A stretch of 64,000 bases of DNA from Shewanella halotolerans (GCF_019457535.1 NZ_CP080417.1:1302001-1366000), one strand, 5' to 3'; positions 1 to 9,817 are shown, counted from the first letter of the stretch. Notes: a model not told the origin generated them from the sequence alone. Made by a program: numbers and translations.

Positions 1-291
1 TTTCATATTGCTCCCAAAAATATTCGTTGTTGGTTTCACTTATTAGCATGCGTAAATAATTTTTAAAAAAAGGTGACAGGATTCAAGTTTGACACTTTGT
101 TTTTAATTGTTTAAATGGCTTTAAATTTTTCTTAATTTACTGTTTCACCTTCCCTTAATTATCTTTCAAATTTATTTAAAATGGTGGTTTTGTTATAGCT
201 GTGTGATCTGCCTAATACTCAAGCTTATAAAAAGGTTCTTATCATGATTGGGTGTTAAACCATTTTTCACTTAATAACATAAAGAGACGAG
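1..291. other. AT-rich leader upstream of the first porin
   Basis: No open frame of convincing length is visible on either strand. The stretch is very AT-rich with many T and A runs, as is common ahead of highly expressed outer-membrane protein genes. The porin ATG at 292 is preceded by a purine-rich AAGAGACGAG stretch that can act as ribosome-binding site. I see no clear promoter or operator. Confidence 0.5.
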
Positions 292-1308
292 ATGATGAAT
301 TTAAGCAAAATGATTATTGCCGGTGGGATTTGCACCCTCTTCCCCATGGTCTGCCAGGCTTCCCCCGAGTTCTATGGCCGAGCTTGGCTGGGCATGAGCC
401 ATTCAGATACGGGTGTGTTGTCGGATCGGAAAGATAACGGTGCGAACATTGAAAATTATGCATCATTTATCGGCATTAAGGGGAAAGAAAAGCTCAGCGG
501 TGATATTAATATTATTTATGTGGTGGAGTTTGGTAATAACGGTGGTTATTTTAATTCTTCTTCGCTTTTTAAACCCCGAAATACGTACTTAGGTGTTGAA
601 AGTCAATTTGGTACTTTAGTCGTTGGTCGAAATGATACTGTATTTAAAAAGACTGAAGGTAAAATCGATTTGTTTAATATCACTTCAAGCGACATGGCAA
701 AACTTATCGCTGGGAATGATCGTCTGGGTGATACGGCAACCTATTATTCGCCAAAATGGTCAGGGGTACAGCTGGGCGTAAGTTATCAGTTTGCTGACAA
801 TCTGCCTGCTAAAAATGACTCAGCCGGTAATTATGCACTGAGTTTGACTGCCGGTGATGCCAAATTGAAACAGCAAGCCTGGTATCTAGCGTTGGCATAT
901 GCCGATAATCTCAATGCATTAGATGCGGTTAGAGCCGTTGTTGGTGCTCGCGTTGCTGGTGCTAAGTTGGGATTTATGTATCAGCACTCCGAGTCGCAAA
1001 AATATCAAAATCTCAAAGGCAACAGTATGCTCGCTAGTATGGAGATTCCTTGGCAGCAATACAGTTTTAAGGCGCAGTATCTATTTGACCAATCGGGTAA
1101 TGGTAAGGTGGTCTCTAACTTAGCCAATAAGGCAAGTGTGACAGACACCTCTAGTTGGCAAGCGTCTTTAGGCTTTGATTTTAGAGCTTCCAAACAGACC
1201 ACATTTAGCTTGATTACCACTTATCTGAATGGCGATTTCACCGATGCCGCCGGTTACACTGAGTATGACGATCAGCTAGTGACTCTGGCGATGAAACACT
1301 TATTCTAA
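292..1308 (+). CDS. Gram-negative general porin
   Basis: A 338-residue outer-membrane porin of the Porin_4/OmpC-like superfamily, expected to form a trimeric 16-strand barrel for passive diffusion of small hydrophilic solutes. It has a signal peptide (about residues 1-23, ending VCQA), then alternating short hydrophobic/polar segments, and ends in Phe (KHLF), the usual BAM recognition end. It is a paralogue of the porin at 51857-52807: both carry a VGRNDT segment followed by a G-K-x-D-x-F motif, and both have an ATATY/TATY strand in the middle. Two Met codons are adjacent at the start; the first is used here. The gene stands alone, with the LysR gene about 110 bp downstream. Substrate specificity cannot be read from the sequence. 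Confidence 0.9.
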   Translation: MMNLSKMIIAGGICTLFPMVCQASPEFYGRAWLGMSHSDTGVLSDRKDNGANIENYASFIGIKGKEKLSGDINIIYVVEFGNNGGYFNSSSLFKPRNTYLGVESQFGTLVVGRNDTVFKKTEGKIDLFNITSSDMAKLIAGNDRLGDTATYYSPKWSGVQLGVSYQFADNLPAKNDSAGNYALSLTAGDAKLKQQAWYLALAYADNLNALDAVRAVVGARVAGAKLGFMYQHSESQKYQNLKGNSMLASMEIPWQQYSFKAQYLFDQSGNGKVVSNLANKASVTDTSSWQASLGFDFRASKQTTFSLITTYLNGDFTDAAGYTEYDDQLVTLAMKHLF

Positions 1309-1418
1309 ATCACAGTATTTACGCCTGATACCCGAGTCTCAAGTAGACTCGGTTTGATCAAGTTTTTTCAGAAACAGGGTTGCTACAATAGAGCAATTCC
1401 ATTCGAAGTGATTCCCTG

Positions 1419-2315
1419 ATGAAGATAACTCTTAAACAATTGCAGGTATTCAAGAATATCCATGCCGAAGGGCAGATCTCTCGTGCGGCCAAAAAACTTC
1501 ATATGTCGGTGCCTGCGGCCAGTATGGCACTCAAAGAGTTGGAGTCTGCGCTGGGGGGGCGTTTGTTTGAACGTAGTGCAAATGGCTTACAGCTCAATCC
1601 TCAGGGGGAGTTGTTGCTACCTTATGCCAATGGGATGTTGGCTTCTGAACAGCAGATAGAGCAGTTATTTCGAGCCAGCGCGAATGGGGTATGCGGCACC
1701 TTAACTGTTGGGGCAAGTAAAACAGCGGGAAACTATGTGTTGTCGCGGCGTTTACCCGTATTTCATCAGTGTTTTCCTGCCACTGGAATTCGCTTAATGA
1801 TAAAAGACTCTAGCCACCTAGAAAGGATGGTATCGGAGCGTGAGCTGGATCTGGCTTTTGTTGATGCTAAGCCGTCGTCGGTTAATCTGCATTGCGAGCC
1901 ATGGCTAAGAGATAGAATTTGCATTGTTTGTGGTGCCGACAATCCATTGGCAAGGGAGTTAGTTGATACTGAGCGCTTATCTCGAGAGGTCTGGTATTTG
2001 GATGAGAGTGCCACGGTTTCCAGAGTTAGGGCTATGCAGTTACTCAACAGCTCAGGTATTGTGCCCTCACAAACTATCACTATGGGAACCTTAGGGGCTA
2101 TCAAAAGAGCGACTGCCACAGGGTACGGAGTGAGTATCTTGCCCTATATGGCGATCGATGCCGAATTAAGCCGTGGAGATTTAGTGGAGCTGGATCTGCA
2201 AGGTTGGGAGTTTGAGCGTAATTACTGGGTTATTCGTCGTGTCGAGGAGGCGCTTGCGCCGCTGCCTGCTAATTTCCTTGAGTTCATGCTGAATCAAAGT
2301 GAGCTCGGTGAGTAG
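1419..2315 (+). CDS. LysR-family transcriptional regulator
   Basis: A 298-residue LysR-type regulator. The N-terminal winged helix-turn-helix (about residues 1-60) shows the family pattern: LKQLQVF near the start, SRAAKKLHMSVPAASMALKELE as recognition region, then GGRLFER. The remaining residues fit the two-lobed inducer-binding domain, with the usual GYGVSILPY segment near residue 235. The next gene, a DUF819 membrane protein, starts 8 bp after the stop codon, so the two are almost certainly cotranscribed. That suggests the regulator controls the transporter-like protein. The effector is unknown. Confidence 0.9.
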   Translation: MKITLKQLQVFKNIHAEGQISRAAKKLHMSVPAASMALKELESALGGRLFERSANGLQLNPQGELLLPYANGMLASEQQIEQLFRASANGVCGTLTVGASKTAGNYVLSRRLPVFHQCFPATGIRLMIKDSSHLERMVSERELDLAFVDAKPSSVNLHCEPWLRDRICIVCGADNPLARELVDTERLSREVWYLDESATVSRVRAMQLLNSSGIVPSQTITMGTLGAIKRATATGYGVSILPYMAIDAELSRGDLVELDLQGWEFERNYWVIRRVEEALAPLPANFLEFMLNQSELGE

Positions 2316-2323
2316 CTGTCTAT

Positions 2324-3535
2324 ATGATTCAAACTGACTTTCAGCTATTTGGTATTTTGTGTCTTATCCTCGGGGTTATTTTCTATACCAGTGGTTTGCC
2401 CAGTCCTTTCTGGCGGCGTTGTTATAAGATTGTGCCCGTGATGGTGGCTTGTTATTTCGTTCCCTCCCTTCTTAACAGCTTAGACTTGATCGCGGTTGAA
2501 AATTCTCAGCTACCTAAGTTTGCCATCGATTATCTTATGCCTATGTGTCTGGTGTTGCTGCTGCTTGGATTAGATATTGGCAGCATTTGGCGCTGCGGCG
2601 GTAAGTTGCTGTTACTTTTCTTTATTGGCAGCTTAGGGATCTTTGTGGGTGGGCCATTCGCACTGTGGTTGGTAGGATATATGCAGCCTGAACTTTTGCT
2701 TACGCAGGGAGAGGATAGTCTTTGGCGTGGCATGGCGACCTTGGCTGGCAATTGGGTAGGTGGCACAGCCAATCAGATGGCAATGAAAGAGCTATTTAAC
2801 GCCGGTGACGGAATTTTTGCGGTTTTCGTTACCGTGAATGTGGTGTTGTCGGGAATTTGGATGGCAGTGCTGTTGGCTCTGGCTCCCCATGAAGCGACGC
2901 TCAATCGCTGGCTTCGAAGTCGAGAACCGCAAGTGACTTTATTGACAAATTCCCTGCCAGAGAGACAGTTAGCACAAGGATATCACTGGACGTTAATCTT
3001 TTGCCTGCCACTAATACTCGGTGGCTTAGCTCACTGGGGGGCAGACTGGACCGCGCAGCAGATTGTCCATTACTGGCCTATGGCTAGTTCTTATCACCTA
3101 CATACTCCGTTTATCTGGCTAGTTGTTTGGTTGACAACGGCTAGCGTTGTCTTGTCGCTTACACCTGCGCGTCGTTTAGCAGCCTATGGCGCTGACAGAG
3201 TTGGCAATGCCAGTCTCTATCTTATGCTGGCCATCATGGGGCTGAAGATGGATATTGGCATGCTTTGGTCATTGCCATGGTTTTTTGTTATTGGCGCGAT
3301 TTGGTTGTTGGTACATGTCCTCTTGTTATTGCTGGCAACAAGAGTTATGAGATTACCCTTTGGTTATTTAGCCATTGCTAGTCAGTGTAATTTGGGCGGG
3401 GCGGCTTCGGCGCCAGTGGTGACCAGTGCCTATCGTCAGGCATTAGTGCCTTTGGCTGTGTTGATTGCTGTATTTGGGTACGCTTGGGCTAACTTTATTG
3501 CTTGGGCCTGTGGCCAGTGGTTGAAACAGATTTGA
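2324..3535 (+). CDS. DUF819 (YjcL-like) integral membrane protein
   Basis: A 403-residue polytopic inner-membrane protein with about ten to twelve hydrophobic segments. It contains the glycine-rich ATLAGNWVGGTANQMA segment near residue 140 and a related NLGGAASAPVV motif near residue 360, the paired internal repeats typical of DUF819/YjcL proteins. The family resembles secondary transporters with inverted repeats, but its substrate is not established. It follows the LysR gene by 8 bp. The start ATG is taken because it directly follows the upstream stop codon and begins the first hydrophobic segment. Confidence 0.8.
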   Translation: MIQTDFQLFGILCLILGVIFYTSGLPSPFWRRCYKIVPVMVACYFVPSLLNSLDLIAVENSQLPKFAIDYLMPMCLVLLLLGLDIGSIWRCGGKLLLLFFIGSLGIFVGGPFALWLVGYMQPELLLTQGEDSLWRGMATLAGNWVGGTANQMAMKELFNAGDGIFAVFVTVNVVLSGIWMAVLLALAPHEATLNRWLRSREPQVTLLTNSLPERQLAQGYHWTLIFCLPLILGGLAHWGADWTAQQIVHYWPMASSYHLHTPFIWLVVWLTTASVVLSLTPARRLAAYGADRVGNASLYLMLAIMGLKMDIGMLWSLPWFFVIGAIWLLVHVLLLLLATRVMRLPFGYLAIASQCNLGGAASAPVVTSAYRQALVPLAVLIAVFGYAWANFIAWACGQWLKQI

Positions 3536-3733
3536 TTTCGACGAATGCATCTCTATGGGCTGTGCAGTTATGAATACAGACGTGGCTGGAGATTGGATAA
3601 AACTGAAAGGTGTCTAGGAAATGGGTGGCGATTCATTTGGCTGTCAGACTCAGGCACACACCTCTTCTCCCTAAGGACCAGAGCCTCGACGGGAGTGTCT
3701 CTCCTTGCTTGGAGCTATCCTAATTGCGACAAA

Positions 3734-4573
3734 CTAGCGTTTTGGGTTGTGTAAGGCCTTGTTTCGATAATTGCCCGGCGTGATGCCTATGACTTTCTTG
3801 AACTCTCGTATGAAGTGAGCCTGGTCGTAGAAGCCGGCGTGATAGCCGATGTCGGTAAGTGACTTGCCGGTGTCATGCCTGAGTAGCTCCTTGGCATAGG
3901 CGGTGCGCTGTATGATGCTGTAATTTTTCGGCGTCATGCCTACATCTTGCAGGAATAGACGCTCCAGCTGGCGCTGGCCGATATCTAGCTCGCTTAATAA
4001 GTGGCGCAGCTCTCCCTGGCCTTTCTGTCTGGTGATCCAGTTTAAGGCGTGCCTCATCCTAGATTCACTGGCATCAATCATTGACTCTCTGGCTACCAGA
4101 TAGTGCAGCAATCTGTTTTCTAGCAGGGCAATTCGCGTCGGCGCCGTTGGCAGCGCGGCCAGGCGCTCGGTCAACTCATCGCCCAGTAGCGCAAGGGATA
4201 GATCGGCTGGCGTCAGGTTTTGCCCTAGCATCTCCGACAGGGGGGCATTTAGGAAGGCGCGTCCGCTACCGGGCCAGAAGCGCACCCCTAAGGCATCTAC
4301 CTTGCCCGACAGTTCCAGTTTGGTGCTTTGCCTCGTGGGCCCCGTCACCAGGCAGTGGGCACCGTGTTGCTTGCCATCGAGGTGAATCGGCGCGCCGAAG
4401 TTGAAGATGATGCCACTACCGCCCTCAGGATGCATAAACTCTGTCGACAGCGACTCAGGTCCCGCAGCCCTAACAATGTGCCAGTAACACTGGATATAGG
4501 GCTGAAGCGCAACGCAGGGGAGAAAGCGCTGAAAACCAAGGTGTGCCAAGGTTGGCATATTAATCTGCTCCAT
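3734..4573 (-). CDS. AraC/XylS-family transcriptional regulator
   Basis: About 280 residues. The C-terminal third carries the double helix-turn-helix of AraC regulators: a first helix pair around LSELDIGQRQLERLF and a second ending GFYDQAHFIREFKKVIGITPGNYR. The N-terminal part fits a ligand-sensing cupin-like domain. The reading frame is open back to 4669, but ATG 4573 (MEQINMP) is preceded by AAAGG at 4 nt, and a GGAG lies ahead of another ATG at 4558; either is a better start than the upstream Met. The gene is divergent from the thiol-redox pair at 4797-8216, with about 220 bp between the starts, so it may regulate that operon. Confidence 0.82.
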   Translation of the reverse strand: MEQINMPTLAHLGFQRFLPCVALQPYIQCYWHIVRAAGPESLSTEFMHPEGGSGIIFNFGAPIHLDGKQHGAHCLVTGPTRQSTKLELSGKVDALGVRFWPGSGRAFLNAPLSEMLGQNLTPADLSLALLGDELTERLAALPTAPTRIALLENRLLHYLVARESMIDASESRMRHALNWITRQKGQGELRHLLSELDIGQRQLERLFLQDVGMTPKNYSIIQRTAYAKELLRHDTGKSLTDIGYHAGFYDQAHFIREFKKVIGITPGNYRNKALHNPKR

Positions 4574-4796
4574 TAACCTTTCTGTCCAGTTTATCTGTGC
4601 ATGGATGGCGGTAAAAGCGAGTCGTTCCCTTCGAATCTTAATGAAATGTCGAAATTTTACAATTCGCATTTCCCAGATTTACATAAGATGCCTTTAGCCG
4701 CGATATCTGCCAAATCAACTTGAACTTGTGATCTTGTCAGGTTTAACCCTTTGGCCTGCGGCTTTCATTTAGCATCATCGAATATGGGAACCCAGC

Positions 4797-5939
4797 ATGA
4801 AACTCCAAACAATTAACCCCTTCAAGTGGCTAACCGTCAGCCTGTCCACCCTGCTGCTGTCCACGGCGTTTTTGGGGCAGGCGTTGGCAGAAGATGATTA
4901 TGCCGCCGAAGGGGAGAGAAGGGCCAAGCTTGCCGGCAGCGAACTGCTTGGTACGCCCGCGCCACGGCGCCAGCTGACCACCTTAGCCGGGGACAAGATT
5001 AACCTTGGCGAGCTGTATGGCAACAAGCCTGTATACATCAAGTTTTGGGCGACCTGGTGCGTCCCTTGCCGCCAGCAGATGCCCGGATTTGAAAAGATCT
5101 ATCAAGAATATGGCGACAAGCTGCAGGTGATTGCCGTAAATACAGGGATCAGTGACGACAGTAATTCAGTCGGTGCCTTTGTAAAGAAGACAGGCCTCAA
5201 GATGCCGGTGACCATAGATGACGGCTCCCTGGCGCGGGCCTTTAAGTTACGGGTGACGCCGCAGCATTTCTTGATCGATAAGAATGGCCGCATCGCCTAC
5301 GTTGGACATCAGGATGACGAGGCGTTTCATCAGGCATTGGAGCAGGTTATCGCCGGGACTCCTTCCAGTGGTTCTGCTGTCGCAGGAGAACTCGCAGAGC
5401 CAACCTCGGTTTCTGAGCCTGCATCCGGTTACGAGCTAGGTGCAGAGGTGACCTCTATGACATTGAGGGCGCTCGATAACAGTGACTACCCTTTGCCGTC
5501 GCCGGTGCGCCACGGCAAGGCAACCGGACTCGTGTTCTTCGCCCCTTGGTGTGAGTGGTACCTGGCAGAGTCCGAGCCCAAGACGGCCAAGTCTTGCCAG
5601 TTGGTGCGGGAGCGGGTCGAGCAGTTTACCGCCGATCTGGCTGCCGATGATACCACAGCAGAGAACGCCACAGCAGACAACGCCGTCCAGTGGCTGCATC
5701 TCTCCAGCAACCTCTGGTCCACCCAGGACGATCTGGTCGAGTATCAGAGCAACTATCACACTCGCTTACCCATAGTCTTCGACGAGGATGGCAGCCTGTT
5801 CGAGCGATTCGGCGTTACTCAGCTGCCGACTATCGTCTTTATCGATGAGACGGGCAAAATCACCGAAAAAGTTAGCCTGCGGGCTCCCGACTTTACCGAG
5901 CGCCTCGAGTCGCTGCTCGCCGACCTAGAACGCAAATAA
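4797..5939 (+). CDS. Periplasmic TlpA-like protein with two thioredoxin-fold domains
   Basis: A 380-residue exported protein. The signal peptide covers residues 1-31 (ends ALA). The first domain (about 50-190) is a classic TlpA/redoxin fold: the active site is WCVPC with Cys88 and Cys91, and the cis-Pro loop is VTPQ near residue 155. A Ser/Glu/Pro/Ala-rich linker (190-215) leads to a second thioredoxin-like domain (about 215-380). That domain keeps the APW-C entry at residues 249-252 and an LPT cis-Pro loop, but has no CXXC: its other Cys is residue 267. The next gene, a ScsB/DsbD-like electron transporter, starts 24 bp downstream and is the likely source of electrons, so this is probably a periplasmic thiol reductase or isomerase of a Scs-type pathway. 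Confidence 0.85.
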   Translation: MKLQTINPFKWLTVSLSTLLLSTAFLGQALAEDDYAAEGERRAKLAGSELLGTPAPRRQLTTLAGDKINLGELYGNKPVYIKFWATWCVPCRQQMPGFEKIYQEYGDKLQVIAVNTGISDDSNSVGAFVKKTGLKMPVTIDDGSLARAFKLRVTPQHFLIDKNGRIAYVGHQDDEAFHQALEQVIAGTPSSGSAVAGELAEPTSVSEPASGYELGAEVTSMTLRALDNSDYPLPSPVRHGKATGLVFFAPWCEWYLAESEPKTAKSCQLVRERVEQFTADLAADDTTAENATADNAVQWLHLSSNLWSTQDDLVEYQSNYHTRLPIVFDEDGSLFERFGVTQLPTIVFIDETGKITEKVSLRAPDFTERLESLLADLERK

Positions 5940-5963
5940 ATCACGCGCTTGGAGTATAGGTAC

Positions 5964-8216
5964 ATGTTTAAAAACAGAACCTTATTGGTGCAAGCTGCTG
6001 CCGGATTCTGGCTAATGTTGTGTTTGGCCATTCAGGCTCAGGTTTTGCCAGCGCAGGCCATGCCAGTGCAGGCCAGTAACGAGGGCGGCCGAAAGATAAC
6101 GGCATCCCTAATGCTGGAGTCCGGCGCGCCTGCGCCCGGCGCCGAAACTACGCTGGCTATCACTATGTCTCCTGCAGCAGGTTGGCACGGCTACTGGATT
6201 AACCCAGGGGATGCCGGCTTTCCATTAAAGATGCAATGGCAGCTGCCTGACGGGGTGACGGTCGGCGAGCTGCAATATCCGGCGCCCGCGCAGTTGCTGA
6301 CCAGCGGTCTGATGAATTACATCTACCACGGCGACTATGCCCTGTTGGCACCGCTGCACATAGACGAAGATCTGCCGCTCGGCAGCCTTATCACATTGAC
6401 TGCGGATCTTAGTTATCTGGTATGCAGTCCCAAGCTGTGTCTTCCAGAGCAGCAGCGTCTTCATAAGCAGTTCAGCGTAGGGGATGGCGGCGCGACTCAA
6501 GAGGTTCGCGAGACCTTCGATGGCTGGCGCCAACAACTGCCAAGGCCGATTGTGGCCAGCGCCGAGTTTAGCATTCAAGATGGGCAATTTGCGTTGTCAC
6601 TCCCTCTGCCCGAGTCTGTCCAGCTGACTGACACTGCCCAGCTGACTGACGTTGCCCATCTCTACCCAGAGGTGAACGGGGTGATTTCAAACACGGCGCC
6701 GCAGAACTTTATCAGAAAGGGCGATCGCCTCTTGATGACGACTGCAGCCGGTGATGGCGATGGCTATGGCTATGGCGAGGGAGATATCAGTGACTTTTAT
6801 GGGGTGATCACCCTAAATGAGTCGCTGGCCGTCAGATTCAGGGCAGTTCGGCAGCCGGAAGGCGCCTTGGCGTTTCCAACCTCATCGGCCTTGACGGCTC
6901 AGGTCGCAGTGCCAACCCAAGAGGACTATTCAATTGCCGCTATACCGCCAGAGTCGCCCGGCAATCCGCTGGTCACAGCTGCGGTGGCGGTATTTGGCGC
7001 CGTGTTGGGCGGACTCTTGCTGAATCTGATGCCCTGTGTCTTTCCCATTCTCAGCTTGAAGGTGCTCAGCCTGACTAACTTGGGGGACGAGCGGACAGCC
7101 AAAACAGGCGCATTGGCCTATACCCTGGGAGCCGTGTTGGTGTGCGTCCTACTGGGCGCGCTTATCTTGATGCTTAGGGCGTTTGGCCATCAGGTGGGCT
7201 GGGCGTTTCAGCTGCAGCGTCCTGAGATCATAGTGGCACTCATCCTGCTGATGATGACCATAGGGCTCAATCTGGCCGGTTTGTTTGAGTTGGGTACCCT
7301 GAGCTCTGGAAGCAAGCTGCAACAAAAGCCCGGGCCTGCTGGAGATTTTTGGACCGGCGTACTGGCCGCCTTTGTGGCGACACCTTGCACCGGTCCCTTC
7401 ATGGCGACGGCCCTAGGTGCAGCCATGTTGCTGCCGACCAGTGTCGGTCTTATGGTGTTCGCCGGTTTGGGATTGGGGATGGCCTTGCCTTTCTTGCTGG
7501 TGGGTTTCATTCCGGCGCTGCGCAAACGCATGCCAAGACCCGGCGCCTGGATGCTGACGGCAAAACGCTGCTTTGCCGTGCCCATGTTCTTGACGGCCTT
7601 GGGGTTGGTATGGGTATTGATGCAGCAAGCTGACAGCGGCTATCTGTTCATCGCCTTGCTGCTGGTGCTTTTGTTGAGCCTGGCACTATGGCTGATGGGG
7701 CTGTTGCAACGCTCGGGTCGCCACCGCCCCTGGTGGCCGCTGGTGCCGATCGTCATCCTTGTTGGCGGCACTCTGATGATTGCGGCGCCCGGAGGCAGCA
7801 ATCATCTCGGAGCGAACTCGGCGACGAGTACTGAGATGAAGGCTGGTGCAGAGGCTGCGGCTGAGTCTGAGGCAGTACGCCCTCTGGCGTTCGATGAGGC
7901 TAGCCTATCGGCCCTGGTCAAGCAGCAGGATGTGTTTGTGTATTTCAGCGCCGACTGGTGTTTAACCTGTCAGGTTAATGAGAGGGTGGCCATCGAGCGT
8001 CAGGAGACCCAGGCGGCCTTCGCCCGCGCAAATACGGCTGTGATGCTAGGCGACTGGACCAAGGGCGATCCGGCGATCACCCGCTTTCTGGCAAAAAATT
8101 GGCGCTCAGGAGTGCCGCTGTATCTCTGGTACAGCAAGGGCAATCCAGCGCCACAGGTGTTGCCGCAACTTTTGACCCCTTCGCTGCTGATAGAGAAAGC
8201 CAGCGCAGGAGGCTGA
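5964..8216 (+). CDS. ScsB/DsbD-family protein-disulfide reductase
   Basis: A 750-residue membrane electron transporter of the DsbD superfamily, closest in layout to ScsB. After a signal segment (1-35) comes a periplasmic domain with a C-x4-C pair (Cys154, Cys159). A central membrane domain (about 335-605) of eight or more helices carries the two conserved cysteines in NLMPCVFP (Cys358) and ATPCTGP (Cys475). The C-terminal periplasmic thioredoxin domain has WCLTC (Cys666, Cys669). This arrangement passes reducing equivalents from cytoplasmic thioredoxin to periplasmic partners, here probably the TlpA-like protein just upstream. ATG 5964 has GGAG at 9 nt; a TTG at 5949 is also in frame but has no ribosome site. 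ScsB homologues are linked to copper and redox stress, but no metal genes are adjacent. Confidence 0.85.
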   Translation: MFKNRTLLVQAAAGFWLMLCLAIQAQVLPAQAMPVQASNEGGRKITASLMLESGAPAPGAETTLAITMSPAAGWHGYWINPGDAGFPLKMQWQLPDGVTVGELQYPAPAQLLTSGLMNYIYHGDYALLAPLHIDEDLPLGSLITLTADLSYLVCSPKLCLPEQQRLHKQFSVGDGGATQEVRETFDGWRQQLPRPIVASAEFSIQDGQFALSLPLPESVQLTDTAQLTDVAHLYPEVNGVISNTAPQNFIRKGDRLLMTTAAGDGDGYGYGEGDISDFYGVITLNESLAVRFRAVRQPEGALAFPTSSALTAQVAVPTQEDYSIAAIPPESPGNPLVTAAVAVFGAVLGGLLLNLMPCVFPILSLKVLSLTNLGDERTAKTGALAYTLGAVLVCVLLGALILMLRAFGHQVGWAFQLQRPEIIVALILLMMTIGLNLAGLFELGTLSSGSKLQQKPGPAGDFWTGVLAAFVATPCTGPFMATALGAAMLLPTSVGLMVFAGLGLGMALPFLLVGFIPALRKRMPRPGAWMLTAKRCFAVPMFLTALGLVWVLMQQADSGYLFIALLLVLLLSLALWLMGLLQRSGRHRPWWPLVPIVILVGGTLMIAAPGGSNHLGANSATSTEMKAGAEAAAESEAVRPLAFDEASLSALVKQQDVFVYFSADWCLTCQVNERVAIERQETQAAFARANTAVMLGDWTKGDPAITRFLAKNWRSGVPLYLWYSKGNPAPQVLPQLLTPSLLIEKASAGG

Positions 8217-8232
8217 TGTCACCAGAGCTGGC

Positions 8233-9561
8233 TTAGAAGCTATAGGTGACGGCTAAGCCTGCGAAGTTGAAGCGGGCGTCGTTATAATATTCGTCGGTGT
8301 CCGAGGTCTGCTCTAGCTGACCGTAGAAGAGTGAGGCCGCCCAGCGCTCGTTGATCTGGTAGGTAACATCGCCCCAGAAGGCGCTGGAATCAAAATCGGA
8401 GAGACCGGTAATGCGATAGCCCAGGCTGGCTTTGACTGCCGGAGTAAAGCGATAACCCAGCTCAGCTGCGGCCGCGGGGACGATGAACAAGTCGTTAAAC
8501 TCTCCAAGATTTCCGCCCTCCAGGTCATCGAGGCGGATCCATTGATCGATCAGGCTGATACCGGCGCCGACATTCACTATCCAGTCGCTCTTTGGCATCA
8601 GGTTAAACATATAGTCGGCGGAGAGGTTCCAGCTGCGATAGGCGGCGATAACCTCGCTACCGGCGGCGTAGCGCTTGCCGTTAAAGCCGATATCCTGGTT
8701 GAGTACGCTGGTGTCTCTGGCTTCCAACGGGGTGAACCTGAAGGAGAGATATTGCTGCTTGCCCATCCCCCAGTTGACCAGTGCCGAGGCGTAGGTGTTG
8801 GGTTCACTCTCTTTGCTGAAGCCGTTAAGGTCGAAGCCGGTTTCTTGCTTGTCGCGAATATAGTTGGTGTCGGTGTCGAAGCCACCGATCATAAGGGTGT
8901 AGCTGTTATTGAGCGGCTTGTCTTGCTGGCCCCAACTATCGCTATGTACACGCTCGGCCCGTGGGCCCTTGTTACCTGCCAGCCCCGGGGTGTAGCTCAA
9001 CGCCAGGCCAATATGGTCTTCCCCCAGGCTTGGGGCGATCACCAGATCTGTCTGGGCATAGGGGTCGGTAAAATAGAGGCTGGTCATCACGGCGATGGAG
9101 CCGCCGGCCAGCACATCGTCCATGTAGTGGCGGTTAGCCCAGATGCGACTGCCGCCCACGAAGGCCGCCGCCGCATAAGCCGGAATGCCGTAGGCGTTAC
9201 CGTATCTGTGATGAATAAAGGCGGCGCCGGAGAAGGCCGCCGAGGTGTGACCCGAGGGGAAGGAGTTGGACTCTGTGCCATCGGGTCGCAGGCGCTCAAC
9301 GCCAAACTTCAGGGTATGTGTGATGGCCGCCGTGGCTGCGACACCCTTGGTGACCTGCCAGGCGCCTTCGGTATCGCCTATCCAGAGGGCGCCGATTAGG
9401 CCCGCGGCGGGCAGGGCGATCTGCACCACATCCCCCACCTCAGAGACAGTGCCTGACTGGCCTTCGAGGATCTCACTCTTGCCGTAGGCCGTCGGTGATG
9501 CCAGGCTAGCGGCCATTAGAGTTGGGAGTAGATATTTTACGGAAGCGCGGGGAGTCATCAT
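8233..9561 (-). CDS. PAP2-family phosphatase with C-terminal outer-membrane barrel
   Basis: A 442-residue two-part protein. A signal peptide (1-27) precedes a PAP2 acid-phosphatase core with all three signature motifs: K85...R92-P93, PSGH at 102-105, and S138-R139 with R144-H145. These form the His-based phosphatase site used on lipid phosphates and pyrophosphates. Residues from about 185 to the end consist of short alternating strands ending in TYSF, as in outer-membrane barrels. The protein may therefore dephosphorylate a lipid at the outer membrane. AAGG lies 7 nt before the first of two Met codons. It converges on the ScsB gene, with 16 bp between stops. Confidence 0.8.
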   Translation of the reverse strand: MMTPRASVKYLLPTLMAASLASPTAYGKSEILEGQSGTVSEVGDVVQIALPAAGLIGALWIGDTEGAWQVTKGVAATAAITHTLKFGVERLRPDGTESNSFPSGHTSAAFSGAAFIHHRYGNAYGIPAYAAAAFVGGSRIWANRHYMDDVLAGGSIAVMTSLYFTDPYAQTDLVIAPSLGEDHIGLALSYTPGLAGNKGPRAERVHSDSWGQQDKPLNNSYTLMIGGFDTDTNYIRDKQETGFDLNGFSKESEPNTYASALVNWGMGKQQYLSFRFTPLEARDTSVLNQDIGFNGKRYAAGSEVIAAYRSWNLSADYMFNLMPKSDWIVNVGAGISLIDQWIRLDDLEGGNLGEFNDLFIVPAAAAELGYRFTPAVKASLGYRITGLSDFDSSAFWGDVTYQINERWAASLFYGQLEQTSDTDEYYNDARFNFAGLAVTYSF

Positions 9562-9817
9562 TTTTATGCCTTGTATTTCATCAAGATAACTATGCGTTTC
9601 AGTGTAACAGCTAATGGCGGGCTTGCTACCCAGTTGTAGAAAAAATGTGAAGATGTAACGGACTCTGGTGTGGGCGTGGGACTTGAATGTTGGAGTCAGT
9701 TGTAAGACTTGGGTGTGGAGCGTGTGCGAGGCGTGGCTATGTCTAGGGTTAGAGCCAGATATAGGGAGGCGTTAGCGGAGCAGATGCTTGCCGAGTCTGG
9801 CACTCGGCCATAGTCGT

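Noticed and set aside
3545..3754. 69-codon frame after the DUF819 gene
   Set aside because: Rich in Trp, Arg and Cys, no ribosome site, overlaps the end of the AraC gene.
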